DNA of 64,000 nt, from positions 211,829,178 through 211,893,177 of the forward strand of contig CM071599.1 in assembly GCA_036435485.1 (NCBI GenBank). The letters run 5' to 3'. Shown piece by piece: positions 11,410-22,789 of this stretch (position 1 is its first letter; every line of letters begins with the position of its first letter). This DNA comes from Saposhnikovia divaricata (lineage: Eukaryota; Streptophyta; Magnoliopsida; Apiales; Apiaceae). The notes beneath the pieces were generated by a model. It was not told where the DNA came from. It did not search any database and worked only from the letters and a program-made list of their open reading frames with translations. A program made the position numbers and the translations under genes.

Positions 11410-12230
11410 TAAGTACATACAGGGAGGACTTAAGTCGAACTCTATCTCGAACATCAAGTCGAACTTCGAGATGAAGTTCGAGATAGAGGTTAAATCGAAC
11501 AAATAAGCACAAGTTAGCACTTTAACCAATTTTACAGCAAAAACTATAGGGAAATCCTATCTCGAACATTATTGATTTGTAGTAAACTTGGAAAATTCCC
11601 CTCTAGAAAAAACAGGGAAATTCGAGATACATTTCGAGTTAGAAGTTTAACTCTATCTCGAACTTCAAGTCGAAATTCGAGTTGAGTTTCGAGATAGACT
11701 AAGAACTCTATCTCGAACATCAAGTCGAAATTCGAGTTGAGTTTCGAGATAGACTAACTCGAAGTTAATCTCAAATTCTTTCCAAAATACCCCCTTGTAG
11801 CAAAAAGTACAGGGTAATTCAAGATATGTTTCGAGTTAGGAGTGTAACTCGAAAAAATCCCTTCAGCTTAACTGAGAACTCTATCTCGAACATCAAGTCG
11901 AAATTCGAGTTGAGTTTCGAGATAGACTAACTCGAAGTTAATTCTCAGTTCTTTTCAAAATATTCCCTTAATGGAAACCTCATCTCAACCTTTGAGATAA
12001 AATTCGAGATAGACTTTATCTCGAATATTTTGAAGATAGAACTAGGCACACTGGTAACTCGAACTCGAACACAAAGTCGAATTTCGAGATGAATTTCGAG
12101 ATAGCCAACTCGAAATTCTTCCCAGACTTAGAATTTTTCAAAAACTTCACTCTGACAGCTTAAGTCGAAATTCAAGTCGAATTTCTAGATGATTTTCGAG
12201 ATAGAACCTAACTCGAAATTATGAAGTTTT
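11410..12230. repeat. TCGAA-rich short inverted/direct repeat block in the copia spacer
   Basis: CTATCTCGAA and its complement TTCGAGATAG alternate many times. A unit of about 45 bp (AAGTCGAAATTCGAGTTGAG followed by TTTCGAGATAGACTAA) occurs at about 11660, 11712 and 11893 with near identity. The palindromic layout would let RNA or single-stranded DNA form serial hairpins. It lies between pol and the extra ORF. Related AAGTCGAAATT motifs also occur in the 5' leader (18370-18490) and, as AAGTAGAACTT, in both LTRs. Confidence 0.8.
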
Positions 12231-12309
12231 TTAATTCTAAGGCCTCTAATTACATGAAAATCATAGGTAAATTCATCTAAAAATCATGCAATATTTAGAA
12301 TATTATGAA

Positions 12310-12345
12310 TTTAACTCCCCCTATGATCATGCAATCTAACAAGCA
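12310..12345 (-). promoter_or_regulatory. Second, internal polypurine-tract-like module (copia)
   Basis: ACTCCCCCTATGATCATGCA followed by ATCTAACAAGCAT reproduces the module at the 3' LTR (CTCCCCCTAT, 8-10 variable bases, TCTAACAA). In minus sense it is an internal purine tract (ATAGGGGGAGT) about 180 bp after the pol stop, just where the non-pol part of the element begins. A role as second plus-strand primer is inference. Confidence 0.5.
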
Positions 12346-12520
12346 TAAATTCACAGATTTGTGCTATAAAAGACACTTAAAACACAATGAATTCATGCAA
12401 AATCACACTATATGCAAACTATAACAATCAATAATTAGGCATTTTAAAGTCTAAGCACATAATGATTGAGTAGCTTGCACATACAAACATAAACATGGAT
12501 TTTACAGATAGAAGGCTTTA

Positions 12521-13510
12521 CTAACTTTTGTTAACCATTCCCAATTCACCAACCAATCTATTGAATGTTACTTCATCAAGAGGTTTGGTGAATATATCTG
12601 CAATTTGTTGCATTGTGGGCACAAAATGTAGCTCCAAAGTCCCCTCCTCGACATGTTCTCTTATGAAGTGATACCTGATGTCGATGTGCTTGGTTCTTGA
12701 GTGATCTACAGGATTGTTGGTTATGGCAATGGCACTTGTGTTGTCACACATGATTGGAATTTTCTTGTGCTCCATGCCATAATCCTTCAATTGGTTCCTC
12801 ATCCACAGTATTTGAGCTACACAGCTTCCAGCAGCAATGTACTCAGCTTCAGCAGTAGAAGTAGATACTGTATGTTGCTTTTTACTTTGCCAGGACACCA
12901 ATCTTCTGCCAAGAAATTGGCAAGCACCAGATGTGCTTTTCCTATCAATCCTGCAACCTGCATAATCTGAATCCGAATAGCCAATAAGATTAAAACCTGT
13001 ATCTCTTGGGTACCAAATCCCTAGATTTGGTGTGCCCTTGAGATACCTAGAAATTCTTTTGACGGCTACGAGATGTGATTCTCTAGGATCCGCTTGGAAC
13101 CTTGCACATAAACAAGTTGCGAACATTATATCGGGTCTACTTGCAGTTAAATAGAGGAGTGAGCCAATCATACCTCGATAGCTTGTGATGTCAACTGATT
13201 TACCTGATTTGTCTTCATCAAGCTTCGTGGCTGTTGCCATGGGAGTCTTAGCTGCTGATGTATCTTCTAGATTATACTTCTTGAGTAAATCTCTTACATA
13301 CTTGGATTGACAGATAAAGATACCATCTTTTCTCTGACTGATCTGTAATCCAAGGAAGAAGGACAGCTCTCCCATCATGCTCATCTCATATTTTTCCTGC
13401 ATTAGCTTGGCAAATTTCTCGCACAAGCGCTCATTTGATGACCCAAAAATAATATCGTCCACATTGACTTGAACAAGTATTAAGTCATTTCTTACATTTT
13501 TGAAGAACAA
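12521..13510 (-). pseudogene. copia RT (catalytic part) and RNase H segment
   Basis: This frame carries the RT palm block, LSFFLGLQISQRKDGIF, TASRPDIMFATCLCARF and RNase H motifs DSDYAGC, STAEAEYIAAGSC and HIDIRYHFIREHVE, ending KPLDEVTFNRLVGELGM. The expected catalytic YVDD reads NVDD (VQVNVDDIIFGSS), because the codon is AAT rather than TAT. This frame is joined to the preceding RT frame by a one-base loss at about 13505 (GATAAACATTG instead of GATAAAACATTG). RT copies element RNA and RNase H removes it. Both changes predict no RT activity from this copy. Confidence 0.92.
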
Positions 13511-13956
13511 TGTTTATCAATTACTCCCCTAGTAAAACCATTTTCAATTAAGAATAAAGATAGGGTTTCATACCATCGCCTTGGGGATTGCTTGAGGCCA
13601 TAGTCAGATTTGAAGAGAAGATACACAAAATCTACATGTTCTGGATCAATGAAGCCTGGCGGCTGTTCCAGATACACTTCTTCTTCTAACTCTCCGTTCA
13701 GGAAGGCACTTTTCACATCCATCTGGAAAACCTTGAAGTTCTTATGTGCTGCAAATGCCAAGAACATCCTGACTGCCTCAAGTCTTGCAACCGGTGCATA
13801 GGTTTCATCATAATCAATTCCTTCTCGCTGAGAATAACCTTTTGCAACCAAACGAGCCTTGTTTCGTGTTACAAGTCCGTTTTCATCCAGTTTTTTCTGA
13901 ATACCCACCTTGCTCCAATTACGGATATGTTCTTTGGTCGGGGTACCAGTTTCCAA
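13492..13956 (-). pseudogene. copia RT, N-terminal fingers segment
   Basis: KARLVAKGYSQREGIDYDET, YAPVARLEAVRMFLAFAAH, FQMDVKSAFLNGELEEEVYL and LKQSPRRWYE are the classic first half of copia RT. The usual start of this block (RWVFRNKLDENG) is split: one A is missing in an A-run near 13900, so the integrase frame ends at 13869 and this frame takes over. The losses lie in A-runs, so raw-read error should be considered before calling this dead. Confidence 0.92.
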
Positions 13957-15872
13957 ACTTTCTGCCTTTCAAACTGATTGAGTTCCTCTTGCATTGCAAT
14001 CACCCAATCAGCATCACCAAGAGCTTCTTCTATTTCTTTAGGTTCAAGCTTGGATAAGAACCCAGAATATAAGGAAATATTAGCCAGGTCAGCTCTTGCA
14101 GTTCTTCTAGTAGTCACACCAGCATCTGGATCACCAATAATTAACTCAAACGGATGGTCTCTATTCCATACCCGTTCTCCTGGAAATTGTCTTGATGATT
14201 CAGCTTGACTTTCTGAGTTGTGGTGCTGACTACTTAGATTATTTTCACTAACTCCCCCTGAGTTAGTGCCAGCTCCTACAGAACTAGAGTCAACTCGACT
14301 CGAGCCTTGAACAGTAGTCCTTGAACTGCTATTTACTCCCCCTGAGTTGTTGCCGGTTCGTACTGAAGAAGTCTCTCCTGATCTTGTAGAATTAGCTTGT
14401 TCACTAGACTCAGGTTCTTCATGTACGCTTGGAACATTTAATGGAACAACCAACTCAGGTTCATCTTCAAGATCTTCTAAGTCCAGATTCTGAAATTTTA
14501 GGGACTCAGGTTCACTAGAATCTCTTGAAATTGATGAGAGTTTGGTATCGTCGAATCTGACGTTGTAGCTTTCAGTCACTTTTCGATCATTCACTAAGAA
14601 CACTCTATAAGCTGCCACCACATCTGTAGAGTAACCAACAAAGATTCCTTCACGAGCTTTTGCTGTAAACTTGCCTAGATTTTCATCATCTATAAGCACA
14701 TAGCATTTTGCTCCGAAGATATGAAAGTATTTGATTGTTGGTCTTCTGTTGTTCATTAGCTCACATGGTGTCTTTTCTTTATCTTTTATGATCAAGGTTC
14801 TATTTTGAGTGTAACAAGCGGTACTCACTGCTTCGGCCCAGAAGTACAAAGGAAGTTTCGAATCATACAACAAAGTTCTTGCTGCTTCAACCAAAGTTCT
14901 ATTCTTCCTTTCAACTACTCCATTTTGCTGTGGAGTTCTCGGGGCTGAATACTGACGACGTATTCCCTTAGATACACAGAAGTCATTCAGCACTGCATTT
15001 TTGAATTCAGTGCCATTGTCTGATCTAATCGTCTTCACAGTAAGTGTTGAAACATTCTCAATTTGAGTGATGTGATCAATGATTAAGAAAGGTACTTCAT
15101 CTTTCGTCATTGCGAACAATACCCATGTATACTTGGAGAAGTCATCCACGATTACCAATGCATATCTTTTCCTAGACAAAGATAGGACATTCACTGGGCC
15201 AAACAAATCCATATGAAGAAGTTGTAGAGGCTCAGTAATACTAGAAATTTCTTTGCTTTTATGCGATGCTCGCTTCGACTTTCCCATTTCACAAGCTTCA
15301 CAGAGTCCTTTCGGAGCGAACTCCATTTGAGGTAGATCTCTCACCAATTCTCGCCTCGCGAGAGCATTCATCGTTTTGAAGTTTAAGTGAGATAGCTTTT
15401 TGTGCCATAACCAGCTTTCATCATCCGAGGCTTTGCTGTAGAAACAGGTGACCTCATTCTGATTTGCTGAATCCATATCTGCAACAAAAAGATCTGCCTT
15501 TCGAACTCCTCTCAAAGCTAGTGAGCCTTCCTTGATGTGAGTGATTGATACACCTTTCTTGTTGAAGACAATTTCGTAACCTTTGTCACAGAATTGACTT
15601 ATACTCAACAGATTGTGCTTCAGTCCCTCAACATAGGAAATATCTTCTATGATGACATTGCCAGTTTTCAGTTTGCCATATCCCTTTGTCACACCTATGC
15701 TGTCATCTCCAAAGGTAACATAAGGGCCAGCCTTCATAACTAACTCTGTAAGCAGGGACTTGTTTCCAGTCATATGCCTCGATGCTCCACTGTCTAGGAC
15801 CCATATAACTTTATTTCTATTCTGCTTAATGCCCTGCAATGACAGATTGGTTAGACATTCTTCGGAACCCAA
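13869..15872 (-). pseudogene. copia protease and integrase segment
   Basis: In order: the aspartic protease motif VLDSGASRHMTG (about residues 25-36); the integrase zinc finger H-H-C-C (LWHKKLSHLNF...CEACEMGK); the integrase core with MDLFGP, IRSDNGTEF and QQNGVVERKNRT supplying D, D and E; and a Ser-rich linker leading towards RT. Protease matures the polyprotein and integrase inserts the cDNA. It overlaps the upstream gag frame (stop TAA at about 15851) in a different frame, so expression needs a frameshift or the copy is broken. Confidence 0.93.
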
Positions 15873-17587
15873 CTTTGATTGGGCCCGGCTTTTCGATAAG
15901 ATCGAGAATCAACAGATTTAACAACAGAAGAGGCACTTTTCTTAACATTACTAGAGCTTTCGACTATCTCCTTTCCTTTCTCAGACTTGACAGATTTGTC
16001 AGTCTTAGGAGAAGGTTTATCACTCCTAACTTTAGGAGGACTGACAGTCTTGGCTCTCACATGCTTTTTCTTGATGTTTGAACTAGCAACAGTATTTAAG
16101 CATGACTGGCTAGATGCATTCATTAAATGCACAAAAGTTTGCATGATGTTAAAAGTGCATGGCATACAATTAGGTTGACCACACTGTGCATGATTCTGAT
16201 GCAGATTATTCATTGTATGTGTGATAGGCATGGCATGTGCAGCAGGAACATTCATGTTAGCTTTGCATGCATAAGAAAGATGTTCAGTAGATTTACAATG
16301 ATAACATGCTTTCTTTATTCGTTCAGCCTTAACCTCTTTTATGCCTTTCTCTCTCTTTCCTTGTTGTTTAACAACCTTGGCTCCTAATCCTAATCTAGAT
16401 TCATCTCTAGGGAAATTGATTTTCACTTGTTTGATAGGAGTTATAGGTTGTTCTTTCTGGCGATCTTTCATCTCAATCTCATATCTAGCTATCAATTCAG
16501 TCTCTTCTTCTTCTATTCTAGGAACAAGATGTTTGTAGATAGGTTTGACAGCTGATTTAAGAATTCTGGGTGTTTCCTTTTTAAGGTCACTGGAACTAGG
16601 GTCAATAGGTCTCTTTCCTTCTTTCTTAGGAAGGTCAGAATAATCAAGTCCTATACCTACTCCAGTTATCTTCTTAAATGTGTCATTATCTACATACACT
16701 TTACTAGCAGCTAGTTTGTAAGCTTCGCATTTAGTTTCTAACTCAGCTAGTTTGTCCCTAAGACATGCTTCTACTTCTTCCTTAAGGACGAGCTTGTGTT
16801 CCAGAGATTTAATAAAGTCTCTTAGGGAAGTATCTACAGTGCAAGCAGCCTCTAACTCTTCCACTTTTGCCTCAAGCATTCTACATTTGGCAACAAGTGT
16901 TTTCTGTTCCTTTTGAGAAGAGTCTAGGCTTTTGCACAACATATAGATCTCTTCACTAAGAGACCCGTTCTGTTCCTTATAATCATCAATAGACATTTCT
17001 ACTTTAAGAGTCAGAACTGGTACCTCTGGTTCCTCTGATGTCTCAGCCATGAGGGCAAAGTTTGCTACATGAGTAACATCTTCCTCATCTGAATCATCCC
17101 AAGTTCTTCCTTCTGTCACCAATAAAGCTCGTTTTCCATGTCTTTCCTTCACCAACGATTCATACTTGCTTTTGAGGGCTTCATATGTCTCTTTTGGATA
17201 AGTCTGTTTAGGCTTTTTGCAGTCCGAGGCAAAATGTCCAGCTTCACCACAATTATAGCATTTGAACTTTATTTTGAAATCCAAAGGAGATTTGTAGCTG
17301 GTATTCTTGCCTTTTCCTTTGTAGCCTGACGAACTACCACCACCCCTAGCAGCCCGATAATAAGATGAAGAATTTCTCTGTGGTCGGTTGCTCTTTCTGA
17401 ATCTCATGTTGCTGAACTTCCTTGCCATGTATGCCACGACACTATCGTCCATGTTGTCCAGCTCTTCTTGGGTGTAGTAGTCATCATCACTGTTAGATGT
17501 GCACTCGTCATCATTATCAACTTGATGTGGTGCAAGTGATGATCTTTGCTGCAACCATTGCCTTCTTAGACTCTTCCTCATCAGCAA
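15851..17587 (-). pseudogene. copia gag, C-terminal nucleocapsid part
   Basis: Contains the zinc knuckle CYNCGEAGHFASDC, RNA-binding basic stretches and a long coiled-coil-like segment (EAKVEELEAACTV, KLAELETKCEAY), then a second CHCKSTEHLSYACK knuckle-like sequence. It ends QSWVPKNV with TAA. Nucleocapsid packages the genomic RNA in virus-like particles. The N-terminal gag (17517-18314) joins it through a one-base insertion near 17548. Confidence 0.88.
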
Positions 17588-18314
17588 CTAATCCTGATGC
17601 AGTTTCTTTTCCTTTTGAATCATTGTCCCATGCTTGATCTTGAAGTGTTTCCTGCTCATAGGTCTTTAATATTCCATAATACTCTTCCAGAGAAGTTGTA
17701 TGCAAATCTCTGGTTTCTCTTATTGCGTAGACCCTATGTTCAATGCTTTTTGGCTGGTTCCTCAGATATCTCGTATTAGTCTTAACCATGGGGAGAGTTA
17801 CACCTCTCAGATTCAAATCCAATACCAACTGACTGAATCGTAGATAGACGTCTGTTATGCCTTCTCCTTTTCGTATTCTAAAGGTGTCATACTCCATCTT
17901 GAGTATGAGTGTCTTGTTGCTTCTAACCTCTGTAGATCCTTCCATGACAACTTCTATCTTGTCCCAAATCTTCTTTGCTGTAGTCAGACCTTTGACTATG
18001 TTGAACATTTCATGATCAAGAGATTCCATCAAGGTTTGTCGTATGGCAGTATCATAAGCTATTTGTTCCTTGTCAGCATCCGAAAACTCCGAGGCCTTTT
18101 TAGGCTCAGACCGAGGTGCTATAACCACCCCTCCTTCCGTATGTGCAGGAATAACCACCATTGGAACAAATTTACCCTTGTCAAGGACTTCCAGATATTC
18201 AGGGTTAACAGTCTCTAGATATAGTCTCATTCTGAAAACCCATTCTTCATAGTGATCTCGGTTGAACATTGGGATCTTGAATGCATTTTTAGGAGCCATT
18301 TCAATTCTGGTCAC
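17517..18314 (-). pseudogene. copia gag, capsid part
   Basis: MAPKNAFKIPMFNRDHYEEW (Met at 18299; an upstream in-frame Met exists at 18314) is the usual start of copia gag in this lineage. It is followed by the UBN2/retrotransposon-gag fold: AKKIWDKIEVVMEGS, LKMEYDTFRIRKGEGI and YLRFSQLVLDLNLRG. The frame ends after KAMVAAKIITCTTSS. Reading past one extra A gives the expected continuation AAK-SSLAPHQ in the next frame. It would form the particle shell. Confidence 0.9.
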
Positions 18315-18987
18315 TAAAAGTTTCTAAGTACCCAAGACTAGGCTATGTAGAATATATATGTAGAACTTTTGCCTAAGTCGAAATTTCTCTAAGTCGAAAT
18401 TTTGCTCAAGTCGAAATTCACCAAGTAGAAATTGTCCAAGTCGAAATTCTATGTAGAAATTCTCAAGTAGAAATTCTATGTAGAACTTTTGTCCTTAGAA
18501 TAATTTTTCTGCAGATTACTTTAATATTGAATAAACAATATTATCTCTTTAACACCTTTTTGACTTTTGATGCTTTACTCACCTAACCCACCTAACCCAC
18601 GTGCTAGGTACTGAGTATGTCTTGTTTCACTTTCGGCCGTGAATAATGCAAATCACAAAGTCCAAAAACACCTTTTTATTCTTTTACTATTTTTCTGTTT
18701 GAAAAGGAGATCAAAAAGTTGTTGGGTTATCTTCTTTGATAAGAACAGATGATGAACACTCAAGAACACCAAATATGAAAGTACCCAGATTAATTCACAA
18801 AAATTAATTAAAATACACCCAAGCTAAATAATCACACCTGGAGTATTTAAATAATTTTTCGGATGAGTTTTCACTACAAACGAATTAAAGCACACTTTTC
18901 GAGAAAATGAAAAGTAGATCTAGAAAATGAAAACTCACGATTCTTCTACTCAACACAAGGATCTATGTTTTGTATGTTAAACATAAA
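18315..18987 (-). other. 5' leader of the copia element with AAGTCGAAATT repeats
   Basis: Untranslated leader between primer site and gag. At 18370-18490 the motif AAGT(C/A)GAAATT is repeated about ten times with short spacers. The rest is AT-rich. A packaging or dimerisation role would fit its position but is not shown. Confidence 0.6.
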
Positions 18988-18999
18988 GCTCTGATACCA
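18988..18999 (-). other. Primer binding site, tRNA-iMet type (copia)
   Basis: In minus sense TGGTATCAGAGC lies two bases inside the 5' LTR. It is the standard plant copia primer site complementary to the 3' end of initiator methionine tRNA, which primes minus-strand cDNA. Confidence 0.93.
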
Positions 19000-19001
19000 A
19001 T

Positions 19002-20056
19002 TGTTAGGTCCAAATGTGTTGTAGAGGGGGGGTGAATACAACTTTTCGAATATGAGAAGCAATAAATACGATGCAATAAATGAACACACAGATTCAAGGA
19101 ATATATGTCTTATATATAACTTGAAAGGGTTGCTACAACATTCATTACAAAGTATGACAGAAGTTCAGAGAGAAGTGAATGATACTAAGCTCTGTGAATG
19201 CACTCTCTCTCTTTTTCTTGTGTTTCTCTCAAATATTGCTATCTAACTAAAACATTACACAAGTACTTCTATTTATACTACATGTAATCTATGTCCTGTA
19301 GTCTTCAAAGACTAAGATGTACGTGGCCCAATGATGTCCACATAAATCTTGCCTTATCTTGAAAGCTTGGAAATCTGCCAATCAGAAGATGCCATGTGTC
19401 ATGTTGAAGCTGCACTCTAAGTAGAACTTCTACTTGAGAATTTCTACTTAGCCATCTCGAATTTTCTAAGTAGAACTTCTACTTAGAAACTTCTACTTGG
19501 TCATCTAGAATATTTAGTACTTAGAAAATATTCTGGTCTTCAACTTGAAACTTCAATGCACATCTTGAACTTGTGATATCTTCATGTCTTCTTTATTCTT
19601 CACCAAGCTCTTGAATATGGATCTTTATTACTGACATAAACTTGCTATCAATGTCCTGACACTTGATGCACTGGTCTGGTTCATAAGTGACTAGTCTTGA
19701 TAGGGTTTTTGCTTCTTGAATAAATTACCATATCCAATTAGTAATATGGCTTTCCAATATTTGCTTTCCTTCTTGTTCACTTGAAATCAATTGGTCTTAT
19801 TGATACTGATAGTTATGATCTTGATTCTTGGCTTTTTAAATCACTGAGGCATGAACAACTTTGACTTGAACTTCTCTCAATGATTTCTTCTTGGCTTGAT
19901 CATAGTTAACATGTTGAATTGTATCAATTACCTTGTCTTCATTTAGTGTTGATTTCTTGTGACTTCTTGTTCTTGATTGTCTTCTGGTTAAGTATCTTTT
20001 CCTTTAGATGAGTTACATTAGTTATAGTGTTACAAGTTTACACACTCTGCCTTTCA
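19002..20056 (-). repeat. 5' LTR of the SIRE-like copia element
   Basis: 1,055 bp, almost identical to 5445-6499; I note about five base differences (for example GAGGGGGGG versus GAGGAGGGG near the plus-strand start). It supplies the promoter of the element. Confidence 0.95.
19270..19277 (-). promoter_or_regulatory. TATA box of the copia 5' LTR
   Basis: TATAAATA in minus sense, about 270 bp before the end of the LTR, followed by CAGAGCTTAGTATCATTCAC further downstream. The identical box in the 3' LTR is at 5713-5720. Confidence 0.6.
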
Positions 20057-20061
20057 GTTAT

Positions 20062-20437
20062 TAACAACAAGGATCATGCCATACACTAGTACTGAGTTGA
20101 GTAAATTTATCTCAAGCGAAACAGTCAAGTGCTCTAGTTGAAATACAATTTGTTCGGCACAAGAGTGATCTTATGTTTCAGAAACTTTTTTTTGAAAGAA
20201 AAGAAAAAAAAAGCTAAAGAATTGATTTCTTCAACTTGTTCTATCTTTGTTGAAAAAAAAAAAAAGAAAAGATTTCTTATGATTTGGAAAGAAAATCCTT
20301 ATATATTTATTTTCAAAATCTTATTCCCATTTTTGGAAAGATTTAGAGAGAAAAGAAAATAACTCATTTTTTATTCTTTTCTTTTCTTTCATTGATTCAG
20401 GTAAAGTCTAGACATCTGTTCATCCCGTTCACTCCCT
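20062..20437. other. Intergenic stretch right of the copia element
   Basis: AT-rich, with A-runs such as GAAAGAAAAGAAAAAAAAAG near 20195. It is the sequence that lay upstream of the PPR gene before the copia insertion, so it may hold the displaced promoter. No clear TATA or gene is visible; the short ORF at 20138-20362 is low complexity. Confidence 0.4.
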
Positions 20438-20980
20438 GTTTATTAGGTCCAATATATTTGTAGAAGGGGGTTGAATACAAACAAGTACTGTATTATCGAA
20501 ATTTGTTCGGATAAATTTTATATTTAATCCAATAATAAATTTAATGCGAAAATTAAATGAAATAAAATTAAAATTAAATATAAATTATATTAAACTTGAG
20601 AGATTGTTACGATTACAGTACATAATTAATATCAAATTAATAAAAATAAATTAAAAAATTCGACATGAACTTTTCTAAATTTATTAATAAAAATCAAGAA
20701 ATGAACTAGGAGTAAAAACTCGCTAGTAATACAAGAGATACAAATAATTAAGTTCTATCAAATAGAATATTACAAATATTAAGAACTTGATTTTCTAGAA
20801 ATTAAACAAGATCTTACAGTGGATGTGTTCTTGAGAATAAACGAGAGAGAAAGGGATGAGCTACTCGGTTTGAAAAGATATTACAGTATGTTAAAGTGGT
20901 ACTTTGGTTGGCCGCCTGTCTTGATTTGTTTCAAATGCTGCACAAAACCTTCTGCCTCTTTTAAAACACATTTACCTTGA
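20438..20980 (-). repeat. Truncated LTR related to the SIRE-like family
   Basis: TATTAGGTCCAATATATTTG followed by TAGAAGGGGGTTGAATACAA mirrors the terminus of the full element (TGTTAGGTCCAAATGTGTTG, TAGAGG..GGGTGAATACAA). The rest has diverged, no partner LTR or duplication was found, and the right limit is approximate. Confidence 0.45.
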
Positions 20981-21050
20981 ATGACCAAGTCAGTCATGGA
21001 GAGATATTTCGGCATGACTTAGGATTTTGGGTCGGCATGACTATCATTAA

Positions 21051-21646
21051 TGTTGGGTTTCAACCCAATATGATGTTATGGGTTTGGGTGGTTCAAGATA
21101 TATATGGTAAAATAATAATTGTATGTTCAGACAATTATTATATATGGTATGTCTTGATCACTAAGTTGGGAAATTAGGTGCCAAGAATTGGAAGGCTTGT
21201 ATAACAAGTATGGTAAGACTTGTAAAACAAGTATGGTAAGTCTTGGTGGTTAAATTTTTGATGGCTATATATACATAGTCATATTGTATTTGTTTGATGG
21301 AGGTGAAAGCTTAAGAGATGTAGTCTTAAGTATTGTTTGGGTGATGCTTGAGCATTGTTGGCTCAAGTATCGGGTTGGGACACCATTGAGGTGTTAATTG
21401 TTTCGATGTATTATTGATAATTGTTTTGATTAATAATACAAGTTTGGGGCGTGGGTGTTTCCACGTCAAATATTGTGTGTGTTCTTGTTGTTTTGCTTTT
21501 ACTTATTGTTGATAGAAGTAGAAGTGATACTTGAATAGTGTTTGACTGCGCTTTGATAGATCTTGTCAACTAATCAATTGGTTGTGTGTGTGTGCTCTGT
21601 ATTGGTGTTTGTGAATCTCGGATTGTGTAAGTCCCCTAACCTAACA
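21051..21646 (+). repeat. Left LTR of the small LTR element
   Basis: Begins TGTTGGGTTTCAACCC and ends CCCCTAACCTAACA. CTATATATAC near 21265 is a likely TATA box. Highly similar to 22195-22789. Confidence 0.9.
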
Positions 21647-22194
21647 AATGGTATCAGAGCCAAGGTTCGGGTTCGTGATGGTTGCGGTTAAGGGGAAAGT
21701 TCGAGGTTCAATTGGTATGGTGGAGTACAATGAAGGATTTGCTGACAATGAGATTGCTGCTAAAGCGGGTAGAGACAAAGTTACGTGCGGTTTGACGGTT
21801 GACTTGCACCGTGGATCAATCCTATGTTCGGACTCGAGATGGAAGAAGATGGAAGAGGTCATCGGAATTGCTTCAATGGGTTGATCAACTAGGCGAACTA
21901 TTTGGGTGATACTACGGATTTTATTCAAGAGACCGAAGGATTGTGAAAGCAAGAATCGGGTGACTCAACATATGGGAGAGCATTCGTGGTGGTTGATGCA
22001 CGTGATTTTGTAGATGGATACATCGTTATGGTGAAGAACGATGGTTTGGAGGGTCACTATACGGGTTTAGCGACACTCAAAGATTGGAGGAGCAAGAGGA
22101 GATTCTTGTTCGAGGGGAGGCGTTGGCGAATGGACGTCGATGGCTTGATGGTTACCGTTCAATCCGATATGGGTATTGGGTTGAAGGGGAGGAT
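21647..22194 (+). other. Internal region: primer site, short ORFs, purine tract
   Basis: TGGTATCAGAGC (21649-21660) is a tRNA-iMet primer site, and the purine tract GAAGGGGAGGA lies at 22183-22193. A 78-codon ORF (21648-21884) overlaps the primer site and has no recognised domain. Codon patterns suggest a decayed protein remnant but I cannot identify it. Confidence 0.7.
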
Positions 22195-22789
22195 TGTTGG
22201 ATTTCAACCCAATATGATGTTATTGGTTTGAGTGGTCCAAGATATATATGGTAAGATAATAATTGTATGTTCAGACAATTATTATATATGGTATGTCTTG
22301 ATCACTAAGTTGGGAAATTAGGTGCCAAGAATTGGAAGACTTGTATAACAAGTATGGTAAGACTTGTAAAACAAGTATGGTAAGTCTTGGTGGTTAAGTT
22401 TTTGATGGTTATATATACATAGTTATATTGTATTTGTTTGACGGAGGTGAAAGCTTAAGAGATGTAGTCTTAAGTATTGTTTGGGTGATGCTTGAGCATT
22501 GTTGTCTCAAGTATCGGGTTGGGACACCATTGAGGTGTTAATTGTTTTGATGTATTATTGATAATTGTTTTGATTAATAATACAAGTTTGGGGCGTGGGT
22601 GTTTCCACGTCAAATATTGTGATGTGTTCTTGTTGTTTTGCTTTTACTCATTGTTGATAGAAGTAGAAGTGATACTTGAATAGTGTTTGACTGCGCTTTG
22701 ATAGATCTTGTCAACTAATCAATTGGTTGTGTGTGTGCTCTGTATTGTTGTTTGCGAATCTCGAATTGTGTAAGTCCCCTAACCTAACA
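22195..22789 (+). repeat. Right LTR of the small LTR element
   Basis: Begins TGTTGGATTTCAACCC and ends CCCCTAACCTAACA; roughly a dozen single-base differences from the left LTR, so older than the three large elements. Confidence 0.9.

Larger units (their letters stand above)
5445..20056 (-). mobile_element. Full-length SIRE/Maximus-like Ty1/copia retrotransposon (14.6 kb) with extra ORF
   Basis: Two 1,055-bp direct LTRs (5445-6499 and 19002-20056) are flanked by a perfect 5-bp target duplication GTTAT (5440-5444, 20057-20061). Transcription would run on the minus strand: 5' LTR, tRNA-iMet primer site, gag, protease-integrase-RT-RNase H, a long spacer, a 4 kb extra ORF, purine tract, 3' LTR. 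I count about five differences between the LTRs, so insertion is recent. The coding region nevertheless has four frame breaks and the extra ORF has four stops. Gag-pol order PR-IN-RT-RH defines copia; the large size and the ORF after pol match the SIRE/Maximus lineage (family knowledge). Confidence 0.95.
21051..22789 (+). mobile_element. Small non-autonomous LTR retrotransposon (1.74 kb)
   Basis: Two direct LTRs (596 and 595 bp, TGTTGG...CTAACA) flank only 548 bp. A primer site follows the left LTR and a purine tract precedes the right one, so orientation is plus. No gag or pol is present, so it needs helper enzymes: a TRIM/SMART/LARD-like design with rather long LTRs. The 5-bp flanks ATTAA (21046-21050) and ACCAA (22790-22794) differ at two positions, so the target duplication is decayed or absent. 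Confidence 0.88.

Noticed and set aside
15840..15880. Programmed frameshift between copia gag and protease
   Set aside because: Possible, but other one-base breaks in the same element are plainly mutational or read errors in A-runs, and I see no convincing slippery site with structure.
5495..19246. Two 64-codon ORFs at 5495 and 19052
   Set aside because: Identical position in both LTRs of the copia element, antisense to it, no domain.
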